Shown here piece after piece: positions 15,351-23,643 of a stretch of DNA of 55,037 nucleotides (within the stretch, counting starts at the first letter, position 1; each line of letters starts with the position of its first letter). The notes under the pieces are model-generated. The model saw nothing but the letters and a program-made list of their open reading frames with translations, searched no databases and was not told the DNA's origin. Position numbers and translations under genes: made by a program. The DNA comes from Candidatus Nomurabacteria bacterium (GTDB taxonomy: Bacteria; Patescibacteriota; Minisyncoccia; Phycocordibacterales; UBA9973). The stretch lies in contig JAPLXO010000010.1 in NCBI GenBank assembly GCA_026396065.1, positions 57,073 through 112,109 of the forward strand. Direction: 5' to 3'.

Positions 15351-16619
15351 ATGAAAGCTAAAAAAACAATTTTAAAAAATGGTTTGCGAGTGATAACTAT
15401 ACCAATGAAAGAAAGCCCGACGGTAACAGCTTTGGTATTAGTGGAAACAGGTAGTAAATATGAAACAAAAGAGATAAATGGTTTATCTCACTTTTTGGAG
15501 CATATGTGCTTCAAAGGGACAGTGAAGCGTCCTACTGCTCGTGATATTACTACAGAGCTCGATACCATGGGCGCACAATACAACGCTTTTACTGGTCAAG
15601 AATACACAGGCTACTATGCGAAAAGTGATGCGAAACATTTCAAAAAGATTTTTGATGTAGTGAGCGATGTGTATTTAAATTCCACTTTTCCAGAAACTGA
15701 AATGGAAAAAGAAAAAGGTGTGATTATAGAAGAAATAAATATGTATGAAGACTTACCAATGCGTCATGTGCAAGATATGATAATGGAAGTTTTGTATGGT
15801 GACCAGCCAGCCGGATGGAATATAGCAGGTCCAATAGAAAATATTAAAAAAATGAAACGCGATGATTTTGTAAAATACAAAAAAGAACAATATGTGCCGA
15901 AAGCTACGACTGTCGTCATTGCAGGTGGGGTTAGTGAGAAAGATATGATGACTGAAGTTAAAAAATATTTTAACCATTTAAAAAATGATAAAAAATCTGG
16001 AAAAATAAAAACTATCGAGAAACAAACTACACCAAATGCAAAAATAAAATTTAAACAAACAGACCAAACACATTTTGTTTTAGGTTTTCGTTCGCTCAAT
16101 GCTTTTGATAAAAAAAATGCAGTGAATTCCATGATGGCTGGGGTCCTCGGGGCAGGGATGAGCTCAAGACTTTTCCATAAACTTCGTGAAGAAATGGGTG
16201 TGTGTTATTACGTGCGTGCGAATACTGACCTGTACACTGACCATGGAGTTTTTCAAATTTCTTCTGGCGTAGACAATAAAAGAGTAAAAGAAGTTATCAC
16301 TGCAATTCTTAAAGAATGTGAAAAATTAAAAAATGAACTTGTCGGAGATAAAGAATTAGCGAAAGTAAAAGAGATTTTTATTTCTGGAATGAAAATGGGG
16401 TTGGAAGCGACAGATGATGTAGCAAATTTCTACGGGGGACAAGAAGTAATGGTAAAAAAGATTGAAAGTCCTGAAGACAAAGCAAAGAAAATAAAAGCTG
16501 TAACATCCAAGCAAATCCAAGCAATGGCAAAACAAATATTCCAAAACAATAAGCTAAACCTTGCACTAATTGGTCCGTTTAATGATCAAAAAGAATTTTT
16601 GCCGATTTTAAAGATCTAG
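15351..16619 (+). CDS. M16-family zinc peptidase
   Basis: Processing-peptidase-like metalloprotease, 422 aa. The inverted zinc motif HxxEH is HFLEHMCFKGT at about residues 48-58, with the distal Glu in the EEINMYED region (about 129-132). GAQYNAFTGQEYTGYYAKS is typical. The second, inactive half has GAGMSSRLFHKLREEMGVCYYV. The full two-domain length is present, so it should be active alone or as a dimer. There is no signal peptide, so it is probably cytoplasmic. TAGAAT lies 7 nt before the ATG. The gene is divergent from the RT across about 290 bp. Confidence 0.93.
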   Translation: MKAKKTILKNGLRVITIPMKESPTVTALVLVETGSKYETKEINGLSHFLEHMCFKGTVKRPTARDITTELDTMGAQYNAFTGQEYTGYYAKSDAKHFKKIFDVVSDVYLNSTFPETEMEKEKGVIIEEINMYEDLPMRHVQDMIMEVLYGDQPAGWNIAGPIENIKKMKRDDFVKYKKEQYVPKATTVVIAGGVSEKDMMTEVKKYFNHLKNDKKSGKIKTIEKQTTPNAKIKFKQTDQTHFVLGFRSLNAFDKKNAVNSMMAGVLGAGMSSRLFHKLREEMGVCYYVRANTDLYTDHGVFQISSGVDNKRVKEVITAILKECEKLKNELVGDKELAKVKEIFISGMKMGLEATDDVANFYGGQEVMVKKIESPEDKAKKIKAVTSKQIQAMAKQIFQNNKLNLALIGPFNDQKEFLPILKI

Positions 16620-16630
16620 TTATATATAAA

Positions 16631-16674
16631 TCCCCCCTCTCCTTATTAAGGAGAGGGGGTTAGGGGGTGAGGTG
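16631..16674. repeat. REP-like palindrome (CCCTCTCC/GGAGAGGG family)
   Basis: CCCCCCTCTCCTT-att-AAGGAGAGGGGG is followed by TTAGGGGGTGAGGTGA. Related units occur at 27725, 27793, 23582, 23999 and 53031. In this position it could also act as a terminator for the M16 gene. Confidence 0.75.
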
Positions 16675-16705
16675 AATTTTGAGCTCTCTATGCTATAATA
16701 TTCTC

Positions 16706-17785
16706 ATGCAAGAAAACAACAAAAGTATGGCTATTTCTATTACTACCAGCACGATGATTCGCATTGTTTTGGTTTTACTTGGTTTCTTTTTACTTTATTA
16801 TTTAAGAGATTTAGTGCTTGTGATTTTGACATCTATTGTAATAGCTTCTTTTATCGGGTCTGCAAGTATTCGTATGAAAAGAATTGGTATTGGAAGGGTT
16901 TTTGGTGTAATTTTGCTGTATGTAGTAGGCCTTACTTTTCTATCGGGAGTGTTTTATCTTTTTGCACCGTTGCTCATTACAGAAATTTATAATTTTTCTG
17001 CATTAATTTCAAATTATTTCCCAGATTCAGGTATTTTGAATTTCTTCCATAGTGATACATTTTCTGGAGCAAAAGACGTAGTGGCTAATCTTCAAAATAA
17101 TTTATCTATTAGTACATTACTTACTACTTCTAAAGCTTTTGTTTCAAATTTATCTAGTGGATTTTTTAGTACATTATCTTATGCTTTTGGAAGTATTTTC
17201 AACGTAGTATTAATTGTCATAATTTCTTTTTATCTTTCTATACAAGAAAATGGTATTGAAGGATTTTTACGTGTAGTTGTACCACAATCACATGAAGATT
17301 ATGCAGTAGAACTTTGGGAACGTGTTCGCCATAAAATTGCTCTTTGGATAAAAGGACAAATGGTATTAGGTTTTATTGTAGCTATTTTAGTCTATCTTGT
17401 GCTTTCAATTATGGGTATAAAATATGCTTTGCTTTTGGCTGTTCTTACAGGGCTTTTTGAAATCGTACCTTATGGAATGATCGTATCTATGGTGCCGGCT
17501 ATTGGCCTTGGTTATCTCTCTAGTGGATTTTCAGGGGCATTAATGGTAGGTGGTGCCTATTTTATAATTCATCAATTTGAAGCTTATCTTTTAGCCCCAC
17601 TTATTGTGAAGCGTGTTACAGGTCTTTCACCTCTACTTGTTATTTTATCTCTTTTGGTTGGTTTTGAATTGGCTGGTTTTTGGGGAGTAATACTCGCTGT
17701 TCCAGCTGCCGTATTTACAATGGAGCTCGTTAACGATATTGAAAAAAGAAAAGTATTTCTTCGAACTAGTCATGAGCAAAAATAA
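16706..17785 (+). CDS. AI-2E/PerM-family membrane permease
   Basis: Polytopic membrane protein of about 360 aa in the AI-2 exporter/PerM family. Membrane segments are seen near IRIVLVLLGFFLLYYL, LVILTSIVIASFIGS, GVILLYVVGLTFLSGVFYLF, and a C-terminal bundle with IVAILVYLVLSIMGIKYALLLAVLTGLFEIVPYGMI. The FEIVPYG motif and the PLIVKRVTGLSPLLVILSLLVG end are family marks. The ORF track starts at TTG 16679, but a TATAAT box (16694-16699) lies inside that extension and ATG 16706 follows by 6 nt, so I use 16706. Transported substrate is unknown. It overlaps metG by 14 bp. Confidence 0.85.
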   Translation: MQENNKSMAISITTSTMIRIVLVLLGFFLLYYLRDLVLVILTSIVIASFIGSASIRMKRIGIGRVFGVILLYVVGLTFLSGVFYLFAPLLITEIYNFSALISNYFPDSGILNFFHSDTFSGAKDVVANLQNNLSISTLLTTSKAFVSNLSSGFFSTLSYAFGSIFNVVLIVIISFYLSIQENGIEGFLRVVVPQSHEDYAVELWERVRHKIALWIKGQMVLGFIVAILVYLVLSIMGIKYALLLAVLTGLFEIVPYGMIVSMVPAIGLGYLSSGFSGALMVGGAYFIIHQFEAYLLAPLIVKRVTGLSPLLVILSLLVGFELAGFWGVILAVPAAVFTMELVNDIEKRKVFLRTSHEQK

Positions 17786-19226
17786 TTTTTACATTACTAC
17801 TACTCTTCCATATGTAAATGCAGATCTTCATATGGGCCATGCACTAGAATTTGTGCGTGCAGATATTATTGCGCGATATAAAAAATTGCAGAGTTTTGAT
17901 GTATTTTTTAATACTGGTACAGATGAACATGGAATGAAAATATATGAGAAGGCTGTGGCTGAAGGGAAGACGGCTCAAGAATTTGTAGACCAAAAATTTT
18001 TACATTTCAAAGATTCAGTAAAAATTTTTGGCATGTACGAAAGTACTTTACATTTTGCTCGCACGACAAATGAAAATCATATTCTCGCAGCGCAAGAATT
18101 TTGGAAAAGAGTTTATGACAATGGTTATATTTATAAAAAGAATTATGAAGCGAAATATTGCGTAGGTTGCGAAGAGACAAAAAGTGATTCTGAATTAGTA
18201 AACAATGAATGTCCTATCCACCCTGGGCGAGCACTCGAGACTATTGCTGAAGAAAATTATTTTTTCAAATATTCTGAATTCACAGATAAACTTTTGGATT
18301 TCTATAAAAAGAATCCAAATTTCGTCGTTCCTGATTTTAGATATAACGAAATAAAATCTTTCGTAGAAAGAGGATTGCATGATTTTTCTATTTCTCGTTT
18401 GAAAGAAAAAATGCCATGGGGCATACCTGTGCCAGGAGACGAAAACCATGTGATGTATGTATGGTTCGATGCTTTGACAAATTATATTTCTACACTTGGG
18501 TGGCCAGAAACTTCAGGAGATTTTGAAAAATATTGGGTAAATGGAAATCCTACACAATATTGTGGTAAAGATAATCTTCGTTTTCAATCTGCAATGTGGC
18601 AAGCGATGCTAATGGCTGCCGATTTGCCAAATTCTCATCAAATAGTGATCAATGGTTTTATCACAGCTGATGGAGGAATAAAAATGTCCAAGACATTAGG
18701 TAACGTAGTTGACCCGAAAGAAATTGTAGCTGAATATAGCACAGACGCGCTTCGATTTTTCCTTGCTAAAGAAATTTCTTCTTTTGAAGATTCACCCTTT
18801 ACTATGGAGCGTTTTAAAGATTCTTATAATGCAGGACTTGCGAATGGAATAGGAAATCTCACTAGTCGTATTATGAAAATGGCAGAGACAAATTTGGAAA
18901 GCCCTACTGAAATTCCAGAAATGAAAATCTCTGAAGATTGGGAGCCAGCAATAATTGCCATGGAGAATTTTAATATTCAAGAAGCGATGAGTGTGATATT
19001 TAAACATGTGTCCGAACTCGATGAAACTATTCAAAGTAAACAACCATTTAAACTTGTAAAAACAAATAAAGAAGAAGCTGTAGAAATTATAAAAGATTTA
19101 GTTATAAAACTTCACAATATTGCAGTGATGCTCACACCTGTGCTTCCAGAAACAAGTAAAAAAATTATCGAAATTACAAAATCCGGCAAAATGCCAGAAC
19201 AACCACTCTTTTTGAGAAAAGACTAA
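17772..19226 (+). CDS. metG: Methionyl-tRNA synthetase
   Basis: Charges tRNA-Met, including initiator tRNA. The class I HIGH-type site is HMGHALEF within TTTLPYVNADLHMGHALEF, and the KMSKS loop is KMSKTLGN. A zinc knuckle CVGCEETKSDSEL...ECPIHPG lies at about 125-150. The anticodon-binding helical domain ends near 484 aa, and no C-terminal tRNA-binding (Trbp111) domain is attached. I chose ATG 17772 because the earlier Met at 17739 lies in the other frame of the upstream permease, and MSKNNFYITTTLPYVNADLH is the usual beginning. Translational coupling with the permease is likely. Confidence 0.96.
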   Translation: MSKNNFYITTTLPYVNADLHMGHALEFVRADIIARYKKLQSFDVFFNTGTDEHGMKIYEKAVAEGKTAQEFVDQKFLHFKDSVKIFGMYESTLHFARTTNENHILAAQEFWKRVYDNGYIYKKNYEAKYCVGCEETKSDSELVNNECPIHPGRALETIAEENYFFKYSEFTDKLLDFYKKNPNFVVPDFRYNEIKSFVERGLHDFSISRLKEKMPWGIPVPGDENHVMYVWFDALTNYISTLGWPETSGDFEKYWVNGNPTQYCGKDNLRFQSAMWQAMLMAADLPNSHQIVINGFITADGGIKMSKTLGNVVDPKEIVAEYSTDALRFFLAKEISSFEDSPFTMERFKDSYNAGLANGIGNLTSRIMKMAETNLESPTEIPEMKISEDWEPAIIAMENFNIQEAMSVIFKHVSELDETIQSKQPFKLVKTNKEEAVEIIKDLVIKLHNIAVMLTPVLPETSKKIIEITKSGKMPEQPLFLRKD

Positions 19227-20011
19227 TGAAGTATATAGATATACATTCACATTTGAATTTGGAACAGCTAAAAGTTGATCATGAGAGTGTAGTTTTTCGT
19301 ATGGTAGAAAATAATGTTAGCACTATCACTATCGGTGTGGATTACGAGACTTCGAAGGAAGCTATAGAAATAGCAGGGAAATATGATTTCATTTGGGCTG
19401 GAGTAGGACTTCATCCTACAGATAATGCGAATGAAGATTTTGATATAGAAAAATATGAAGTATTAGCACAACATAAAAAAGTCGTTTGTATTGGCGAATG
19501 TGGACTAGATTATTTTCGTGTAGTAGATGAAGCTACAAAAGAAAAACAAAAAGAGTTATTTAAGAGTCATATTGAAATTGCATTAAAAGTAGGGAAGCCA
19601 CTCATGATTCACGCACGTCCATCAAAAGGAAGCCAAGATGCATATGAAGATGCACTTGAAATTTTAGAAAATTATAAAAAAGAAAATAATTCTTTGAGTG
19701 GTAATTTTCATTTCTTTGTAGGAGATATCCCTATTGCAACACGAGTACTCGCTATTAATTTTACGATGTCTTTTGATGGACCCATCACATTTACTAGTGA
19801 TTATGATGAAGTAATAAGGTTTATACCAATAGAGTCTATAATGTCTGAGACGGATTCACCATTCGCTGCACCAGCACCATATAGAGGTAAAACTTGTGAA
19901 CCATATATGGTTAGGGAAGTAGTAAAAAAAATCGCTATTTTAAAAAATTTAACCGAACACGAAGCCTCTGAAGTTATTTTTACTAACGCAAAGCGCACCT
20001 TTCACATTTGA
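19226..20011 (+). CDS. tatD: TatD-family metal-dependent DNase
   Basis: Amidohydrolase-fold nuclease of 261 aa, linked in the family to DNA repair and 3'-end trimming. Metal ligands are visible as IDIHSHLN, the Glu in CIGECGLDYF, the His in MIHARPS and NFHFF, and Asp in SETDSPFAAP. PYRGKTCEPYMVREVVKKIA is the conserved end. The start codon overlaps the metG stop by one base (TAATG), so the two are coupled. The metG-tatD order is widespread in bacteria. The stop codon overlaps the -35 box of the next operon. Confidence 0.92.
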   Translation: MKYIDIHSHLNLEQLKVDHESVVFRMVENNVSTITIGVDYETSKEAIEIAGKYDFIWAGVGLHPTDNANEDFDIEKYEVLAQHKKVVCIGECGLDYFRVVDEATKEKQKELFKSHIEIALKVGKPLMIHARPSKGSQDAYEDALEILENYKKENNSLSGNFHFFVGDIPIATRVLAINFTMSFDGPITFTSDYDEVIRFIPIESIMSETDSPFAAPAPYRGKTCEPYMVREVVKKIAILKNLTEHEASEVIFTNAKRTFHI

Positions 20012-20036
20012 CAATAAGGCTTTTTCTTGCTAATTT
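20008..20036 (+). promoter_or_regulatory. Promoter of the rpsF-ssb-rpsR operon
   Basis: TTGACA (20008-20013), 17-base spacer, then TAATTT (20031-20036) preceded by TGC, an extended -10. Transcription near 20043 gives a leader of about 90 nt. Confidence 0.65.
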
Positions 20037-20042
20037 GAATAG

Positions 20043-20134
20043 GTATGTTCGATATGGCGGTCATCCATATCGCATTTGCCACATTATTATTAAAGGCAAT
20101 TGTCCACAATATACATTAATTATAAATATTAAAA
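20043..20134 (+). promoter_or_regulatory. rpsF leader with hairpin, possible S6:S18 autoregulatory site
   Basis: CGATATGG (20050-20057) pairs with CCATATCG (20065-20072) around loop CGGTCAT. S6 leaders in other bacteria bind the S6:S18 complex for feedback control, so the position suggests that role. I cannot confirm the consensus from sequence alone. Confidence 0.4.
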
Positions 20135-20620
20135 ATGGAAGAAAAAAACATTGATGTTGAAGTAGCAGAACCTCGTGTCTACGAAGTTGGCTATCTTTTG
20201 AGTAATGCTATAGAAGAAGCAGAAGTTCCAGTCGAATATGGTAATTTAAAAGATTTTGTCGCTTCTTTTGGGGGAGTGATTATTTCTGATGAAATGCCAA
20301 AAAAGATTGATCTCGCTTACACTATCGAAAAAGTTATAAAAAATATAAAACATAAATTTGACTCTGCATATTTTGGTTGGATTAAATTTGAAATGACTCC
20401 TGAAAAAGTGCTTGAGCTTAAAAAGAAATTGGATCTAGATATTAAGATTGTTCGATTTATTATTATAAAGACTGTCCGTGAGAATACTCTCGCTGTTAAA
20501 AAGTTTGTTCGTAGTGATATCAAGAGACACACTCCAAAACTTCGCGCAGAAGGTGAAGAAGCTCCAGAAATAAATAAAGAAGAAATCGATAAAGAAATCG
20601 ATGCTATGGTGGAAGTTTAA
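20135..20620 (+). CDS. rpsF: Ribosomal protein S6, long form
   Basis: Small-subunit protein that pairs with S18 on 16S rRNA. The ferredoxin-like fold is recognisable as YEVGYLLSN at the start, IDLAYTIEKVIKNIKHKFDSAYFGWIKFEM in the middle, and LDIKIVRFIIIKTVREN as the last strand. At 161 aa it is much longer than the usual 95-110; there is an acidic N-terminal lead (MEEKNIDVEVAEPR) and a charged C-terminal tail rich in Glu and Lys after about residue 125. It is the first gene of an rpsF-ssb-rpsR operon, the standard bacterial order. Confidence 0.92.
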   Translation: MEEKNIDVEVAEPRVYEVGYLLSNAIEEAEVPVEYGNLKDFVASFGGVIISDEMPKKIDLAYTIEKVIKNIKHKFDSAYFGWIKFEMTPEKVLELKKKLDLDIKIVRFIIIKTVRENTLAVKKFVRSDIKRHTPKLRAEGEEAPEINKEEIDKEIDAMVEV

Positions 20621-20673
20621 TATTATAAGTTAATTAAACTACATCTCAGATGTAGTTTTACTAAAACAAACAT

Positions 20674-21123
20674 ATGTATTTAAACAAAGCAATCGTCATA
20701 GGAAATTTAACAAGAGAGCCAGAACTTAAATCATTACCATCTGGTATGAAAGTTTGTTCATTCTCTCTAGCTACAAATCGCGTTTGGAAAGATAAAAATG
20801 GTGCAAAACAAGAAGCTGCAGACTTTCACAATATTGTAGTATTCGGCCGACAAGCTGAAACTACTGCTCAATATCTTCACAAAGGAAATAGTGCACTTGT
20901 AGAAGGCAGAATGCAGACACGAAGTTGGGATGATAAAGAAGGTGTTAAAAAATACCGCACTGAAGTCATTGCTGATCGTGTGCAATTCGGACCAAAAGGT
21001 GGAAGTGGAGGTGAAGCACCTTCGACAGGGAAAATAGCCACAGGACCAAAAGGTGACGAAAATGAAGCAGATATGATCGATTACCCAGAGGAAGATATTA
21101 ACCCAGAAGACATTCCATTCTAA
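20674..21123 (+). CDS. ssb: Single-stranded DNA-binding protein
   Basis: Binds and protects single-stranded DNA in replication and repair. The OB-fold N-terminus shows MYLNKAIVIGNLTREPELKSLPSG, and NIVVFGRQAETTAQYLHKG and GRMQTRSWDDKEG follow. The disordered tail ends in PEEDINPEDIPF, matching the acidic hydrophobic tip (DxIPF) that recruits partners such as RecO and exonucleases. The length (149 aa) is normal. It lies between rpsF and rpsR. Confidence 0.97.
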   Translation: MYLNKAIVIGNLTREPELKSLPSGMKVCSFSLATNRVWKDKNGAKQEAADFHNIVVFGRQAETTAQYLHKGNSALVEGRMQTRSWDDKEGVKKYRTEVIADRVQFGPKGGSGGEAPSTGKIATGPKGDENEADMIDYPEEDINPEDIPF

Positions 21124-21151
21124 ATTAAAAATTAACTAATAATAAATTAAA

Positions 21152-21352
21152 ATGAAACAAGATTACTTTTCATCAAACAATATAAAATTCATCGATTATA
21201 AGGATATTGAAATTTTAAAGAAATTCATTAATCCTAATGGCAAAATAATGAACCACAAGCGCACAGGTGTGACTTCAAAGAACCAACGTTCTCTAGAAGA
21301 AGCTATTAAACGTGCTCGTTTTATGGGTCTATTACCATTCGTAGCTAGATAA
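21152..21352 (+). CDS. rpsR: Ribosomal protein S18
   Basis: 66-aa small-subunit protein that forms a heterodimer with S6. IKFIDYKDIEILKKFI and KIMNHKRTGVTSKNQRSLEEAIKRAR are the classic S18 core, ending LLPFVAR. The N-terminus is short and has no zinc Cys. Third gene of the rpsF operon. Confidence 0.97.
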   Translation: MKQDYFSSNNIKFIDYKDIEILKKFINPNGKIMNHKRTGVTSKNQRSLEEAIKRARFMGLLPFVAR

Positions 21353-21356
21353 AAAT

Positions 21357-22115
21357 ATGGAAAATATAAATAACAATGTAGAAGTAACACCAAAGGTAAT
21401 TACTTTTAGTTCTCTTTTTATGGAAAGTTTACAGGTCTGTAAATCTTTGTTTAAAGATTATACTTCAAATGTATTACTTTTGTTGATATTACTTATGGTA
21501 CCAATTGTAAATCTTTTTGTTGCACCATTTATCATGTTTATAATTGGTAGAAAAATACAAGGAGAAAATAATCCATTTACTGGATCTGTTAAATTATATT
21601 TTAGTAAATTTTGGAATATAGTTTCACTTATGTTTGTTTATTTAGGAATGATATTTTGGAAGACAATTATTTGGATTTTATTACCAATAGTATTTTGGGG
21701 ATTATTAAAAGTTATAGGTGTACATTCTGCAATCATGAGTAGTATCCTAAATACATTGATACCAATACTTATTATAGTATTTCCTCTTATCTTTATGTTG
21801 AAGTATTTCTGTGGTTGGAGATTTGCTGTAAATGTATTACTCTTTGAAGATAAAAAAAATAAAGATGCATTAAATAGAAGTTGGGAACTTACTGACAATC
21901 GTAAATGGGATATCTTTTTTTATTTTTTAATATTAGGACTTATTGCTGTTATTTATTCTGTTATTCTAATAGTAACTATTAGTTCTATATTTAGATTGGA
22001 TTCTGTTTTAGATAAACATACTCTCTCTATTATTAGATCAGTAATAACTTCTCCAATATCATTTATAATTACTACCTTCTTTACTATTTTATATTTTAAA
22101 TTTAAAAATAAGTAA
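21357..22115 (+). CDS. Polytopic membrane protein of unknown function
   Basis: 252-aa protein with about six membrane helices, for example LLLLILLMVPIVNLFVAPFIMFIIG, FWKTIIWILLPIVFWGLL, LIPILIIVFPLIFML and IFFYFLILGLIAVIYSVILI. The cytoplasmic stretch LLFEDKKNKDALNRSWELTDNRKWDIF resembles the 'ALxxSWxLTxG' helix seen in DUF-type glycerophosphoryl-diester-like and DUF4013 membrane families. I cannot name a function. It starts 4 bp after rpsR, so it can ride on the ribosomal operon transcript. A strong terminator follows. Confidence 0.75.
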   Translation: MENINNNVEVTPKVITFSSLFMESLQVCKSLFKDYTSNVLLLLILLMVPIVNLFVAPFIMFIIGRKIQGENNPFTGSVKLYFSKFWNIVSLMFVYLGMIFWKTIIWILLPIVFWGLLKVIGVHSAIMSSILNTLIPILIIVFPLIFMLKYFCGWRFAVNVLLFEDKKNKDALNRSWELTDNRKWDIFFYFLILGLIAVIYSVILIVTISSIFRLDSVLDKHTLSIIRSVITSPISFIITTFFTILYFKFKNK

Positions 22116-22144
22116 TATTTATTAAATTAATTTATAAAATTCAC

Positions 22145-22190
22145 AAAAAAATCCCTTTCAGCTTGTTTAGAGCTAAAAGGGATTTTTATT
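22145..22190. terminator. Bidirectional terminator
   Basis: AAAAATCCCTTT pairs with AAAGGGATTTTT, with an inner AGCT/AGCT stem. It separates the convergent genes ending at 22115 and 22210. Confidence 0.88.
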
Positions 22191-22209
22191 TTTGATAGGA
22201 GAGGTTAAT

Positions 22210-22731
22210 TTAATTCTCCTCCTGTTTTTCCATGAAAACATGGCTACCTATTAAGAGCAAATGCCCCATATTTAATTGCAAAACCACAATTACCAATTTA
22301 CTTTGGGAATCTGTGATTAATGATAAACGGTGAAGTTTCTCGTTTATTAAAACATAAACATGAGCATTGGTATTATTCTTGTTCATACCTTTTTTCACGA
22401 AATTTTTAATAATTGATATTCCTTCAAAATAATTGTAAAGTTTGTGCACTCCTTTGTCTTTAGATTCTTCTATCACTGTCCTGTGTGATACACCATCTAC
22501 AACTGGGCTGTAGCTGTCAGTTACAAAACCATCAAATTTTGGAATTATCTGACCATCAAATGGTTCGTACACATTCTCTGCAATAAAGAGATCGTATTGC
22601 TCAGATACCTCTTTGAAGAAGCAATGAACGTTTTCTTTACTAATTTTAAAGTCTTTAGTTTGACCTTCGATCCTTAGTTGTCCTATGGGAACTAAAGTAC
22701 CAGTTTCTGGGGAAAAGATTTCTTCTGCCAT
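22210..22731 (-). CDS. Hypothetical soluble protein
   Basis: 173 aa, no family recognised. It begins MAEEIFSPETGTLVPIGQLRIEG and is a mixed alpha/beta soluble protein without membrane segments or signal. The C-terminal half (AHVYVLINEKLHRLSLITDSQSKLVIVVLQLNMGHLLLIG) looks like a beta-rich unit. It is preceded by a long leader with three hairpins and its own promoter, so expression is probably controlled after transcription begins. Confidence 0.7.
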   Translation of the reverse strand: MAEEIFSPETGTLVPIGQLRIEGQTKDFKISKENVHCFFKEVSEQYDLFIAENVYEPFDGQIIPKFDGFVTDSYSPVVDGVSHRTVIEESKDKGVHKLYNYFEGISIIKNFVKKGMNKNNTNAHVYVLINEKLHRLSLITDSQSKLVIVVLQLNMGHLLLIGSHVFMEKQEEN

Positions 22732-22769
22732 GATTTTTGCTTGTTAAATTTGTTTTTAATTATTAGTAT

Positions 22770-22895
22770 TTATCAACCTTAACTAAGGTAAACAGCTTCT
22801 ATAATACAAATATAGGGGAGCACACTGGAAAGAATTTTTCCATCCAAAGTGCTCACCATATTTGAAAACAAATTATTTTTCAAAGTTCTTTATTT
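22770..22895 (-). promoter_or_regulatory. Structured 5' leader of the 22210-22731 gene
   Basis: On the minus strand, from the predicted start near 22895, three hairpins follow: TTTGAAAA/TTTTCAAA (about 22861-22885), a long stem in which GAGCAC..TGGAAA pairs with TTTCCA..GTGCTC (about 22815-22851), and ACCTTA-gt-TAAGGT (about 22780-22793). The region 22732-22943 holds no gene. It could be a riboswitch-like or protein-binding leader; no known class is recognised. Confidence 0.45.
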
Positions 22896-22901
22896 TACGT
22901 T

Positions 22902-22929
22902 ATTATATAGATAAAATGGAAAAAGTCAA
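22902..22929 (-). promoter_or_regulatory. Promoter for the 22210-22731 gene
   Basis: Minus-strand TTGACT (22924-22929), 16-base spacer, TATAAT (22902-22907). It would start transcription about 165 nt upstream of the gene. Confidence 0.6.
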
Positions 22930-22943
22930 TGTATCTTAAAAAC

Positions 22944-22972
22944 AAAAAAACTCCCAACTGAGAGTTTTTTTT
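22944..22972. terminator. Terminator after efp
   Basis: AAAAAACTC pairs with GAGTTTTTT around an 8-nt loop, with A and T runs on both sides. It ends the minus-strand efp transcript. Confidence 0.75.
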
Positions 22973-22991
22973 GTTTACTTTTTTATATAAT

Positions 22992-23570
22992 TTATGCTCT
23001 TTCTACGTAGTCTCCAGTTTCGGTATTTATTACAATAGTATCACCTTCATTTATAAACATTGGAGCAGTGACTGATGCGCCGTTTTCTAGAGTAATATAT
23101 TTATTTCCACCTTTTGAAGTATCTCCGCGGACTGCAGGAGGGGCTTCTTTGACTTTGAAATTCATTTTGATAGGAAGCTTCAAACCAATTGTTTGCTCTT
23201 CGCCATCATTATCCCAAACCAAAGCTGTGACATTTTCATTTTCTTTTAAAAATTTAGTTGTGTTGCCAAGGAGTGTTTCATCGAGTTTGAAACGATTTGC
23301 TTTGTTACCAATTTCACAAAACCAATATTCACCTTTATTGTGATAAAGGAAAGTGACTTCACGTTTTTCGATTTCAGCTTCGTCTGCTTTATCAGAGACG
23401 TGATAAGTAGCAGGGAAGACCTTACCAGAAATGAGACTACGAAGCTTCACTTGGTTTTGAGGTTTTCTTTGTTGAGTACGAGCTACGTGTGATTCTACCA
23501 CTTCACATGGTTCATCATCATGTAATATTATCTTTTTCTCTCTTATTTCACTGTATTCTAGTGTTGCCAT
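22992..23570 (-). CDS. efp: Translation elongation factor P
   Basis: EF-P relieves ribosomes stalled on proline stretches. The three beta-barrel plan is present: N-terminal KOW-like ATLEYSEIREKKIILHDDEPCEVVESHV, middle OB domain, and the C-terminal signature GNKYITLENGASVTAPMFINEGDTIVINTETGDYVER. The length (192 aa) is normal. The loop that carries the modified residue is unusual: RTQQRKPQNQVKLR replaces the common KPGKGQAF-type loop, so at the usual Lys34 position I read Gln by alignment to E. coli, with Arg next to it. Modification is therefore doubtful. Confidence 0.95.
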   Translation of the reverse strand: MATLEYSEIREKKIILHDDEPCEVVESHVARTQQRKPQNQVKLRSLISGKVFPATYHVSDKADEAEIEKREVTFLYHNKGEYWFCEIGNKANRFKLDETLLGNTTKFLKENENVTALVWDNDGEEQTIGLKLPIKMNFKVKEAPPAVRGDTSKGGNKYITLENGASVTAPMFINEGDTIVINTETGDYVERA

Positions 23571-23581
23571 AAATGTATTTA

Positions 23582-23634
23582 CCCCAAAACCCCACCCCTA
23601 GCCCCTCCCCAAATTTGAAGATTTTAGAGAGGGG
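23582..23634. repeat. REP-like repeat, left flank of DUF559 gene
   Basis: Contains ACCCCACCCCTAGCCCCTCC then TAGAGAGGGG. It is an inverted copy of 23999-24059, with one-base difference in the first 22 bases. CCCCTC can pair with GAGGGG inside the unit. Confidence 0.85.
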
Positions 23635-23643
23635 AATATTGTG

